Shown: positions 7,135 through 14,055 of the stretch, one piece after another | How the letters are laid out: the number at the start of each line of letters is the position of its first letter | Numbering within the stretch: the first letter of the stretch is position 1 | The notes under the pieces: model-generated | What the model saw: only the letters and a program-made list of their open reading frames with translations | What the model was told of the DNA's origin: nothing | Databases searched by the model: none | DNA from: CBDVBD01 sp965372135 | GTDB lineage: Bacteria; Electryoneota; RPQS01; CBDVBD01 | Reading direction: 5' to 3' | Length of the DNA stretch: 20,252 nucleotides | Assembly (NCBI GenBank): GCA_965372135.1 | Contig: CBDVBD010000049.1 | Coordinates: 1-20,252, forward strand | Position numbers and translations under genes: made by a program

Positions 7135-7575
7135 GTGAATGAGAAAACCGACCAGGAAGGGCGGCGCAAATTTCTCAGTACACTGACAACAGTAGCGGTT
7201 TCCCTGGCAGGCGGTGTTTCGCTTTTTGTCGGAGTGGGCTTCTTATATCCTGTACCGAAGCGTAAACCCGGTCCATTGTTTGTCTGCCTCGAGTATGAAA
7301 TACCTTCCAAGGAGCCTCTTGAGATCAACGATCCGAAAGGACGCAAAGTCCTGCTGATGCACAAAGATTCCGGTGAACTGATGGCAATTGGAACGGTGTG
7401 TACTCACTTAGGTTGTGCCGTTTACTACCGGCAGGGAAAACGGATTTTCGAGTGCCCCTGCCATCAAGGAGTCTTTGACGGCGAGGGCAATCCAGTATCC
7501 GGTCCTCCCCAACGATCGTTAGAACGCTATCCTGTCGAAGTGCGTGAGGGGAAAGTATTCGTCCAATTCGCATAA
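7135..7575 (+). CDS. Rieske [2Fe-2S] protein of a cytochrome bc/b6f-type complex
   Basis: The start is GTG 7135, seven bases after AAGGAGG (7121-7127); an overlapping ATG at 7133 leads straight to a stop. The protein has 146 residues. An N-terminal RRKFLS motif precedes one hydrophobic segment (about 17-38), typical of Tat-exported, membrane-anchored Rieske proteins. The cluster ligands are visible as C89-T-H91 and C107-P-C109-H110, with C94 and C109 placed to form the usual disulfide. The protein takes one electron from quinol at the Qo site of cytochrome b and passes it to a cytochrome c. It lies upstream of cytochrome b and an octaheme cytochrome, so together they encode a quinol-oxidising complex. 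Length and motifs are nearer to the small b6f/bacterial type than to mitochondrial forms. Confidence 0.92.
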   Translation: MNEKTDQEGRRKFLSTLTTVAVSLAGGVSLFVGVGFLYPVPKRKPGPLFVCLEYEIPSKEPLEINDPKGRKVLLMHKDSGELMAIGTVCTHLGCAVYYRQGKRIFECPCHQGVFDGEGNPVSGPPQRSLERYPVEVREGKVFVQFA

Positions 7576-7739
7576 TCAAATAGAGTTATGGAACCTATAC
7601 ACTACAATGGACGGAGCTTTAACGCAAAGATTTTGCTTCTTATTTGAGTGATTTTTCACTTGAGTGTATGCTCAATCGGAACCTCTATAAACTTACAAAC
7701 ATAAGCTGTTTCATATGAGAAACCATAGGAGATATCACC
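7576..7739 (+). promoter_or_regulatory. Spacer before cytochrome b; weak promoter candidate
   Basis: The 164-base gap is long for an operon. It holds a weak promoter-like pair, TTGAGT (7644-7649) and TATGCT (7667-7672) with 17-base spacing, and small hairpins such as TTGAG-N6-CTCAA, but no intrinsic terminator. AGGAG near 7726-7731 serves the cytochrome b start. Read-through from the Rieske gene is likely, with possible internal initiation. Confidence 0.3.
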
Positions 7740-8816
7740 ATGGGCAACGGTGAAAAACGTAAGTGGCTCAAGGCTTTCCCCATCGATATCGAACGATTAT
7801 ATGAAAAGGTCGATGAGCCCTTGCCTAACTCTGCCAAACGTTGGTGGTGGTGCTGGGGTGGGATTGTTGGACTGCTGTTTCTTCTGCAGGTGGTGACCGG
7901 CTTGCTCTTGGCTTTCTACTATCGCGCCGATCCCCAAACCGCGTTTAGCACCGTGAATTTTATAACCGAGCACGCACGTTATGGGCAATTCCTCCGATCG
8001 GTACACCAGTGGGGTGCTACCTTCATGATTATCTTCCTGTTTCTGCATTTGCTTAGGGTATTTGTGGTAGGTGCTTTCCGGGAGTATCGATGGGGATCTT
8101 GGATGGTGGGAGTCTGCCTGTTTGCTATCACTTTGGGTCTGTGCTTCACCGGGTATTCCCTGGTATCCGATCAACTCAGCTATTGGGGAATAACCGTAAC
8201 ATCCAATATCCTTGCCAATGTGCCTTTGGTGGGTGGAGTACTCAAGAATCTTTTCCTGGCGGGTGATGAGGTCAGCTCTGTCACATTGAGTCGTATGTAC
8301 GCCCTCCATGTTCAGATCCTTCCGGCAAGCCTGATACTCTTGATGCTGGTACACCTGTTCTTTGTGAGGTTGATGGGGATGCACGTTCCGGGCACCAAAG
8401 AGGATCGCGAAAAGGAAAAGGCGTTATCCGCCCGTGGTGGTGTATATCATTTCTATCCGGATCATTTAGCCAGTGAGGTTGCCATTTTTCTGTATCTTGT
8501 AGTGGTAATCTGCTTACTCGCTTTGGTGGCACCCGCCTTCATGGGAGCGCCGGCAGATCCCTTGGTCACGCCCGAACATATTAAGCCGGAATGGTACTTC
8601 TATCCATTCTTTCACCTGCTGAAAATCGTTCCCGGTCCGGTTGGAGTAACTTTGATGATGTTGTTAGGTTTTGGCTTTTTCTTTTGGCCAATACTTGATC
8701 AATACCTGTTCCAGAAAATCGACAAGTTTTTGAAAAACCGCATAGAGTCCGGTCTCTTGCTTGGGCTGATTGTGCTTGGATTTTACCTCGCCTGGGCTGT
8801 GGTTGAGGTACATTAG
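7740..8816 (+). CDS. Cytochrome b, b6-type N-terminal domain fused to subunit IV-like C-terminal domain
   Basis: The 358-residue integral membrane protein carries the quinol oxidation and reduction sites of a bc-type complex. Heme ligands are H89 and H103 in helix B (13 residues between) and H190 and H205 in helix D (14 between). The 14-residue gap is the b6f-type spacing; mitochondrial cytochrome b has 13. The Qo-site motif PEWY is at residues 283-286. C38 in the segment WWWCWGG aligns with the cysteine of b6 (YCLGG) that binds the extra heme ci/cn covalently, and the following residues also match (LQVVTGLLLAFYY against VQVATGFAMTFYY). The C-terminal part after about residue 240 corresponds to subunit IV, so b6 and subunit IV are one polypeptide. 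The downstream octaheme gene follows after 16 bases with AGGAGG. Confidence 0.92.
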   Translation: MGNGEKRKWLKAFPIDIERLYEKVDEPLPNSAKRWWWCWGGIVGLLFLLQVVTGLLLAFYYRADPQTAFSTVNFITEHARYGQFLRSVHQWGATFMIIFLFLHLLRVFVVGAFREYRWGSWMVGVCLFAITLGLCFTGYSLVSDQLSYWGITVTSNILANVPLVGGVLKNLFLAGDEVSSVTLSRMYALHVQILPASLILLMLVHLFFVRLMGMHVPGTKEDREKEKALSARGGVYHFYPDHLASEVAIFLYLVVVICLLALVAPAFMGAPADPLVTPEHIKPEWYFYPFFHLLKIVPGPVGVTLMMLLGFGFFFWPILDQYLFQKIDKFLKNRIESGLLLGLIVLGFYLAWAVVEVH

Positions 8817-8832
8817 TCAGGAGGATTCTTCC

Positions 8833-10431
8833 ATGAGTTTGAATGTCAAACATTTTATTATTGCGATTCTCTCCGTGGTCATAGTTGTCATCCTCGGGTA
8901 CGTGGTTTTCACGGAGAGAGCTCACCTAGTCGACGAGCATAAGATCGTAATCAAAAAGAACTCTGCCGGATGCATTAAATGTCATCGCTCTGAGTACGAA
9001 GGTGGTCCGGGTCACGATCCGGGAATTGTTATGCACTGGGAAGCCAGTATGCACGCCACTCAAGGTGTGGGTTGTTTCGATTGCCACGGTGTTCCTCCAG
9101 CCGGAGGTGGCGAAGATATTAATAATCCTCGATATGTTGTTTCCACTACATGGGATAAATCTTCCGGTCTGAAGGAGGTCGATTTGGTTATGGTGAACGG
9201 CAAACCGCTTGAACGCTCGGACCTGTGGAATCACGAGGGTGCGGTGATAATCACCGATGTCTCCCCACGAACTTGCGCACGCTGCCATGAGAAAGAGGCG
9301 GAACAATTTCACAATTCGCGACACTCATCGGCAGCGCAGTTCATTGGAAGTATCGACAACTTCTTGGGACGTTTCGTTGAGGGTCCGGCGGCGGCTAATA
9401 ATGGTTGCCAGCAATGTCATGGCAGTGTGGTTCGGGTTGCAGAGAAATCCCAGGATAAGAAAGCACCTCAATACGCCCCAGATACTTGGCCTAATACCGG
9501 TATAGGACGTGTAAATATTGATGGATCTTGGGGCTCTTGCTCAGCCTGTCACTCCCGTCATGAATTTGCTGCGGAAGTGGCTCGCAGACCAGACAACTGC
9601 GGGAAATGCCATATGGGTCCCGACCATCCACAGATCGAGATTTTTTACGAATCTAAACACGGCATTGCCTACCGTAAAAATGAGAGACTAATGAATATGG
9701 ATGTCGCTGGGGGCGAGTGGATCCTTGGTGAAACTTACGCCCAAAGCCCCACCTGTGCAACTTGCCACATGGGTCCGGTAGCTCCTCATGGAAATTACCC
9801 TGGTCTCGAACTTACTCACGACGTTGGCGCTCGCATCTCCTGGACACTTCGACCCAAAGTGTCAAATAAACCCCCGTCTATCGTTACTGCCGACGGCACT
9901 GTGATTCTGAAAGACTCGGAGGGTCGCAGGGCGGATATGAAGCAGGCATGTTTAGTTTGTCATTCGGATAACTGGGTGGATAACTTCTATGTACAGTACG
10001 ATCAAGCCGTTGAGCTTTACAACAATAAGTACGGCAAGCCGCTGGTTGCCATCTATAAGTTCCTGAAAACCGAACGGATAATCGACGACATCCCTATGAA
10101 TGAGGAAATGGATTACTTGTTCTTTGAAATCTGGCACCACGAAGGGCGCAGAGCTCGCCACGGCGCCAGCATGATGGGACCCGATTATGTCCAATGGCAT
10201 GGCTTCTACGAACTGAGCCGAAACTTCTATACCCATTTCTTACCTTTAGCCAAAGAACTGGGCGAAAAGGTAGGAAAAGGCAGGCGGGTCGAGAATTTTA
10301 TCCAGAAAACCTTGCACGGTCCAAACGGTGAAGATTGGGAGAAATACCACCGCTGGATGGAAGGATTGACTCCCGAACAAAAGAAAACGATGCTCGATTG
10401 GGAGCAAGAGACTTACCACGAGACTAAGTAG
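8833..10431 (+). CDS. Octaheme c-type cytochrome, hydroxylamine oxidoreductase (HAO) family, membrane anchored
   Basis: The start is ATG 8833, eight bases after AGGAGG (8819-8824); the frame extends upstream into cytochrome b but has no better start. The 532-residue protein has eight CxxCH sites, at C47, C81, C148, C192, C236, C256, C308 and C373. HAO-family features include ESKHGIAY, SPTCATCHMGP, THDVGARISWTLRPKVS and the C-terminal helical domain with GASMMGPDYVQWHGFYEL. Residues 7-27 form a hydrophobic helix without an obvious cleavage site, so the protein is probably anchored with its hemes in the periplasm. HAO relatives oxidise hydroxylamine or hydrazine, or run in the reductive direction on nitrite or hydroxylamine; some serve only in electron transfer. 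As the only cytochrome c encoded with the Rieske and b genes, it likely replaces cytochrome c1/f. Whether it is catalytic depends on the tyrosine that cross-links the active heme (Y452 or Y459 are candidates), which I cannot confirm. Confidence 0.88.
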   Translation: MSLNVKHFIIAILSVVIVVILGYVVFTERAHLVDEHKIVIKKNSAGCIKCHRSEYEGGPGHDPGIVMHWEASMHATQGVGCFDCHGVPPAGGGEDINNPRYVVSTTWDKSSGLKEVDLVMVNGKPLERSDLWNHEGAVIITDVSPRTCARCHEKEAEQFHNSRHSSAAQFIGSIDNFLGRFVEGPAAANNGCQQCHGSVVRVAEKSQDKKAPQYAPDTWPNTGIGRVNIDGSWGSCSACHSRHEFAAEVARRPDNCGKCHMGPDHPQIEIFYESKHGIAYRKNERLMNMDVAGGEWILGETYAQSPTCATCHMGPVAPHGNYPGLELTHDVGARISWTLRPKVSNKPPSIVTADGTVILKDSEGRRADMKQACLVCHSDNWVDNFYVQYDQAVELYNNKYGKPLVAIYKFLKTERIIDDIPMNEEMDYLFFEIWHHEGRRARHGASMMGPDYVQWHGFYELSRNFYTHFLPLAKELGEKVGKGRRVENFIQKTLHGPNGEDWEKYHRWMEGLTPEQKKTMLDWEQETYHETK

Positions 10432-10511
10432 GTGCTCCGTTCGATTATTAAGTAACTAACTTTGAGTTATCATATTATGACCCTATAACACAGCGGGGTC
10501 GTGTAATACCA

Positions 10512-10555
10512 AGTCAGCAAATGCCAACATCATAATGGCAATTGCTGACTTTTTG
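10512..10555 (+). terminator. Intrinsic terminator of the Rieske/b/octaheme operon
   Basis: A 15-bp stem with a single A-A mismatch (10512-10526 pairing with 10536-10550) encloses a nine-base loop and is followed by TTTTGCT. It lies 80 bases after the octaheme stop codon. Confidence 0.85.
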
Positions 10556-10635
10556 CTCTACTATCTACGTTCCGGAAATCAACAAATCGAATTCACCATC
10601 GTACCCTAATACATAATAATATTACGATTTTAATC

Positions 10636-10664
10636 TTGCGAAAATGGTGAATACGTGTTATCTT
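10636..10664 (+). promoter_or_regulatory. Candidate promoter of the two-component system
   Basis: TTGCGA (10636-10641) and TATCTT (10659-10664) are 17 bases apart, each with four of six consensus matches. Transcription would begin near 10671, leaving almost no leader for the TTG at 10679 but a normal one for GTG 10706. The match is modest. Confidence 0.4.
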
Positions 10665-10678
10665 AGGTGTAGGGTTAT

Positions 10679-12535
10679 TTGGCTGTTGCTAAAAAAGGTG
10701 CCTTTGTGAGTATTTTGGGTAAAATAGGTGCTCGACTTCTGGGGTGGTTCTTATTGGTAGCGCTTATTCCCTTAGTCTTTATGGGTTTTCAAGGGTACCA
10801 TTTTGCCAAAAAGACTGTCCAGCACGAAGTATTCCTACACATGGAAACGGTTGCCACCTATAAGATGACGCGTATCGACCAATGGTTCAGGGAACGAATT
10901 TCTGATATCAGGCTCCTATCCGCCAATCCCAATATTGTACGGAACTGCACCGCGTTAAAAGAAAATCAAGCCCCACCACAGATTCAAGACCTGCAGCTGA
11001 TCCTGACCAATTACAAAGAACAGTCGGAATCCTATAATCTTATGTGTATTTACGACTTAAATGCTTCCCTACTCGTCTGTACCGATGAAGAGCGGCACCT
11101 GTTTGATGCTATTGGCGATATGGGTATTTTCAAGGATGCGTTGGAATCTCACCTTCCGGTCATGAGTCCTATTTTCGCCCAAAAGGATATTGGACCCAGT
11201 ATGCTTCTGGCAAATGTAATCCGTGATCCATCCGGAGATCCTGTAGGAATGGTGGTCGCTCTATTGGCGCTGTCTCATACTCTGGATCCAATTATTTTGG
11301 ACACTACCGGACTTGGGCGAACCGGACAGGCTTATCTTGTGGACACCACCAAAGTGATGTTAACTCCTTCCAGGTTTTTGGATCATCCCGATCCATTGAC
11401 TCATACCATGGACACCGAGGGAATCCGACAAGCCTTGAAGGGCGTAGGTGGGTCCGGTGTTTACCTGGGTTATGATGGACAGCAGGTTATGGGTGCCTGG
11501 GTTTTTATGCCGGATCAACAGTGGGCGTTGATCGTCGAAATGGATACTGCGGAGGCATTTGCTCCCTTGGTGGTACTGCGGCGCAACACAATAATGGTTG
11601 CGGTCATAGAATTTATAGTCATCTTGCTGGTGGTGGTGTTTATGTCGCGCTCCATTAGCCAACCAATCCGTCAATTAGCGGACGCCAGCCTCCAAGTGTC
11701 TAAAGGCGACCTGAATACCAGCGTGGTGGTGCGTTTGAAGGATGAATTGGGCGAATTGGCTGACCGGTTCAATTTGATGGTTCGGTCGATGAAAGAATCT
11801 CAGGAATCATTGCAGAGTGCTTATGAGAAGCTGATTCGCACCCAACGAGCATTAGTCCAATCCGAAAAATTAGCTGCTGTCGGTCAGACAGTTGCCAGCG
11901 TGGTTCATGAGATCCGTAATCCCTTATCCTCAATCAAAATGAACTTGAATATCCTGGAATCAAAATGCGAAAAGGATCCCCGGGTTGCCGAGCATTTCCA
12001 ATTAGCTAAGAGTCAAACTGTACGGCTGGAGTCCATGTTAACGGATCTTCTAAATTATTCGAAACCAATCACATTGGAACTTAACTCAATTGCGGTAGGA
12101 GAAATGGTAAATCGTGCGGTCGAGGAGGTCGAAGTCGACATAAAAGCCCTTGATCTTGGGATCGAAGTTCATTTGGATGACCCCGACAGGATAATTCGTG
12201 TAGATGAGAAGAAGATGCATCAGGTGCTGCTAAATGTGATTCTTAATGCCGCTCAGGCGCTTAGTCCCGGCGGGATAATTAAGATTAATAGCAAAGACAT
12301 CGACTACCAGGATATGCCGGCATTACAACTGTCAATTGCGGACAACGGCAGGGGAATATCCGGAGAGCATCTTGGCAAAGTATTCGAGCCGTTTTTCACC
12401 ACCAAGAAGCAGGGCACTGGATTAGGTTTGCCCAACGCAAAAAAAATTATCGAAGCTCACGGCGGCGATATGACGATTCAGAGTCAAATCGATCAGGGCA
12501 CTAAAGTGATTATTTTCATAATGATGGGAGCGTAG
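10679..12535 (+). CDS. Membrane sensor histidine kinase (dCache-like, HAMP, HisKA, HATPase)
   Basis: Numbering from TTG 10679 gives 618 residues; GTG 10706, with AAAGG seven bases upstream and a plausible leader length, is an equally good start and would remove nine residues. A first membrane helix (about 18-37) and a second (about 302-323) bracket a periplasmic domain of some 265 residues that resembles a double-Cache sensor (for example GRTGQAYLVDTTKVMLTPSRF). A HAMP linker (about 324-376) leads to the HisKA domain with phosphoacceptor H410 in VVHEIRNPLSS. The ATPase domain has the N box (LLNVILNAAQAL), G1 (DNGRGIS) and G2 (GTGLGLPNAKKI). The response regulator starts two bases after the stop, so they are a cognate pair. 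The pump operon next door suggests it senses metal or envelope stress, as ZraS does for zinc; the ligand is inferred. Confidence 0.9.
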   Translation: MAVAKKGAFVSILGKIGARLLGWFLLVALIPLVFMGFQGYHFAKKTVQHEVFLHMETVATYKMTRIDQWFRERISDIRLLSANPNIVRNCTALKENQAPPQIQDLQLILTNYKEQSESYNLMCIYDLNASLLVCTDEERHLFDAIGDMGIFKDALESHLPVMSPIFAQKDIGPSMLLANVIRDPSGDPVGMVVALLALSHTLDPIILDTTGLGRTGQAYLVDTTKVMLTPSRFLDHPDPLTHTMDTEGIRQALKGVGGSGVYLGYDGQQVMGAWVFMPDQQWALIVEMDTAEAFAPLVVLRRNTIMVAVIEFIVILLVVVFMSRSISQPIRQLADASLQVSKGDLNTSVVVRLKDELGELADRFNLMVRSMKESQESLQSAYEKLIRTQRALVQSEKLAAVGQTVASVVHEIRNPLSSIKMNLNILESKCEKDPRVAEHFQLAKSQTVRLESMLTDLLNYSKPITLELNSIAVGEMVNRAVEEVEVDIKALDLGIEVHLDDPDRIIRVDEKKMHQVLLNVILNAAQALSPGGIIKINSKDIDYQDMPALQLSIADNGRGISGEHLGKVFEPFFTTKKQGTGLGLPNAKKIIEAHGGDMTIQSQIDQGTKVIIFIMMGA

Positions 12536-12537
12536 TT

Positions 12538-13875
12538 GTGGAACGTATCTTGGTTATCGACGATGACGAAGCAATCCGACGTACTCTGGAGCTGCACTTA
12601 ACGGAAAAGGGCTTTGAGGTTGGCACCGGGGAAGATATTTCCACTGGTAAGGAAGCATGGACACAACGCCATCCTGATATAGTGATATTGGACCTCAAAC
12701 TGCCAGACGGAGACGGGATTTCGTTGCTGGAAGAACGAATGCAGTCCGGCTCTGAAGCCATCGTCATCATGGTGACCGGTCATCATGATATGGAAAACGC
12801 CATCCGTGCCATGAAAGCCGGAGCATACAATTACATTCATAAACCATTGAATATTGATGAATTAGACATTGCGATTGGAAAGGCGGTGGACCAATTAAAA
12901 GCCAGGCTGCGCGCAAAAACCCTGGAATCCCGATGGGATGAGGAATTCAAACCGGGACGAATCTCCGGGCAAAGCCAAGCTATCCTGGAAATCCACAAGC
13001 AGATAGGGATAATTTCCAAGTCGAAAGTGAATGTGTTGATTGTGGGTGAAAGCGGTTCCGGAAAGGAACTCGTAGCGCGCGCCATACACCAGAATTCCAC
13101 CCCAGACCAACCATTTGTGGCGGTAAATTGCTCCGCAATTGTCCCAACTCTAATGGAATCGGAATTATTCGGACACGAACGGGGGGCATTCACTGGCGCA
13201 CATCAGCGCAAAATCGGTAAAATGCAGTTGGTAGCTTCCGGGACACTGCTGCTGGACGAAGTCGGTGATTTGCCTATCGACCTACAGGCAAAGCTTCTCC
13301 GGGTGATCCAAGAAAAATCCTTCGAAAGAGTAGGCGGCACCACCGCGGTTCCGTTCGATGCCCGCATTATCTCTGCCACCCATCGTAACCTCGAGATGTT
13401 GGTACAAAACCAGCAATTCCGTGAAGACTTTTACTTCCGCTTGAATGTGATCGAAATCTCTGTTCCCCCGTTAAGAGATCGCAAGGAGGATATTCCGATT
13501 CTGACGAATTATCTGATGGAAAAAATCAACCGTGACTTGCACCGCCGAACCACCAAGATCCCTGATGAAGCAATGAAAAAGCTGATGCATTACGATTGGC
13601 CGGGCAATGTTCGCGAATTGGAAAACGTCCTGACCCAGGCGGTGGTTCGATCTACCGGTGATACCTTGTCGCTGGATTTCTTTCCGGAAACGGTGTCGCC
13701 CATTACCGCGAAAAGGGCATTGAAATCGTTGGCTGAAATGGAGAAGGAACACATCGAAACGGTGTTGATCGAGACCGGCGGGAATTTAGGAAAAACCTGT
13801 GATATCCTGGGCATTACCCGACCCACGTTACGAAAAAAAATGGATGATTACAATATCAAACCAATCACGCGTTGA
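12538..13875 (+). CDS. NtrC-family sigma-54-dependent response regulator
   Basis: The start is GTG 12538, two bases after the kinase stop, with GGGAG (12525-12529) upstream. The 445-residue protein has the three standard parts. The receiver domain (1-120) has acidic residues D8-D10, phosphoacceptor D52 (ILDLKLPDGDG) and K101. The AAA+ domain (about 140-375) has Walker A GESGSGKE (169-176), the sigma-54 contact loop GAFTGA (215-220), Walker B LLLDE (236-240) and an arginine-finger region. The C-terminal Fis-type helix-turn-helix (about 405-440) includes NLGKTCDILGITRPTLRKKM. Phosphorylated, such proteins hydrolyse ATP to open sigma-54 promoters. A perfect sigma-54 promoter lies 120 bases downstream, in front of the efflux genes, making that operon the obvious target. 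The pair resembles ZraSR in architecture. Confidence 0.94.
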   Translation: MERILVIDDDEAIRRTLELHLTEKGFEVGTGEDISTGKEAWTQRHPDIVILDLKLPDGDGISLLEERMQSGSEAIVIMVTGHHDMENAIRAMKAGAYNYIHKPLNIDELDIAIGKAVDQLKARLRAKTLESRWDEEFKPGRISGQSQAILEIHKQIGIISKSKVNVLIVGESGSGKELVARAIHQNSTPDQPFVAVNCSAIVPTLMESELFGHERGAFTGAHQRKIGKMQLVASGTLLLDEVGDLPIDLQAKLLRVIQEKSFERVGGTTAVPFDARIISATHRNLEMLVQNQQFREDFYFRLNVIEISVPPLRDRKEDIPILTNYLMEKINRDLHRRTTKIPDEAMKKLMHYDWPGNVRELENVLTQAVVRSTGDTLSLDFFPETVSPITAKRALKSLAEMEKEHIETVLIETGGNLGKTCDILGITRPTLRKKMDDYNIKPITR

Positions 13876-13890
13876 AAATTTCTTTCAATC

Positions 13891-13931
13891 ATCGGCTGAT
13901 AAAACCTTGCAACCTTGGCGGATCAGCCGAT
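13891..13931. promoter_or_regulatory. Paired inverted sites, candidate enhancer for the NtrC-type activator
   Basis: ATCGGCTGAT (13891-13900) and its exact reverse complement ATCAGCCGAT (13922-13931) are 31 bp apart centre to centre, about three helical turns. Each is itself an ATC-N4-GAT half-palindrome. Centres lie roughly 127 and 96 bases before the predicted start of the sigma-54 promoter, where activators of this family bind. The hairpin lacks a T-tract, and a proper terminator follows it, so an enhancer is preferred over a terminator. Confidence 0.55.
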
Positions 13932-13964
13932 AATATTATGAACGTTACATTATAAATTACAATC

Positions 13965-13995
13965 AGTTGGATACTTTTGTCCAACTAGTTTTTTT
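13965..13995 (+). terminator. Intrinsic terminator after the two-component genes
   Basis: A perfect 7-bp stem (AGTTGGA 13965-13971, TCCAACT 13980-13986) with an eight-base loop is followed by AG and seven T residues (13989-13995). It separates the kinase/regulator transcript from the efflux operon, whose sigma-54 promoter begins two bases later. Confidence 0.7.
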
Positions 13996-13996
13996 A

Positions 13997-14011
13997 TGGC
14001 ACGCTGATTGC
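13997..14011 (+). promoter_or_regulatory. Sigma-54 (-24/-12) promoter of the efflux operon
   Basis: TGGCAC at 13997-14002 and TTGC at 14008-14011 match the consensus TGGCACG-N4-TTGC exactly, with the diagnostic GG-N10-GC spacing. Transcription would begin near 14022, leaving a leader of about 33 bases before ATG 14056. A gene for the matching activator type lies immediately upstream. Confidence 0.85.
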
Positions 14012-14055
14012 CTATATCAGGGTAAATCGTGACACGAATTGAGCGAGGATAAAAT

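Noticed and set aside
7797..8384. 195-codon open frame on the minus strand inside cytochrome b
   Set aside because: It is the antisense shadow of a well-supported membrane protein, with no recognisable domain.
13891..13931. Inverted repeat as the terminator of the regulator gene
   Set aside because: It has a 21-base loop and no T-tract, and a proper stem with seven T residues follows at 13965-13995.
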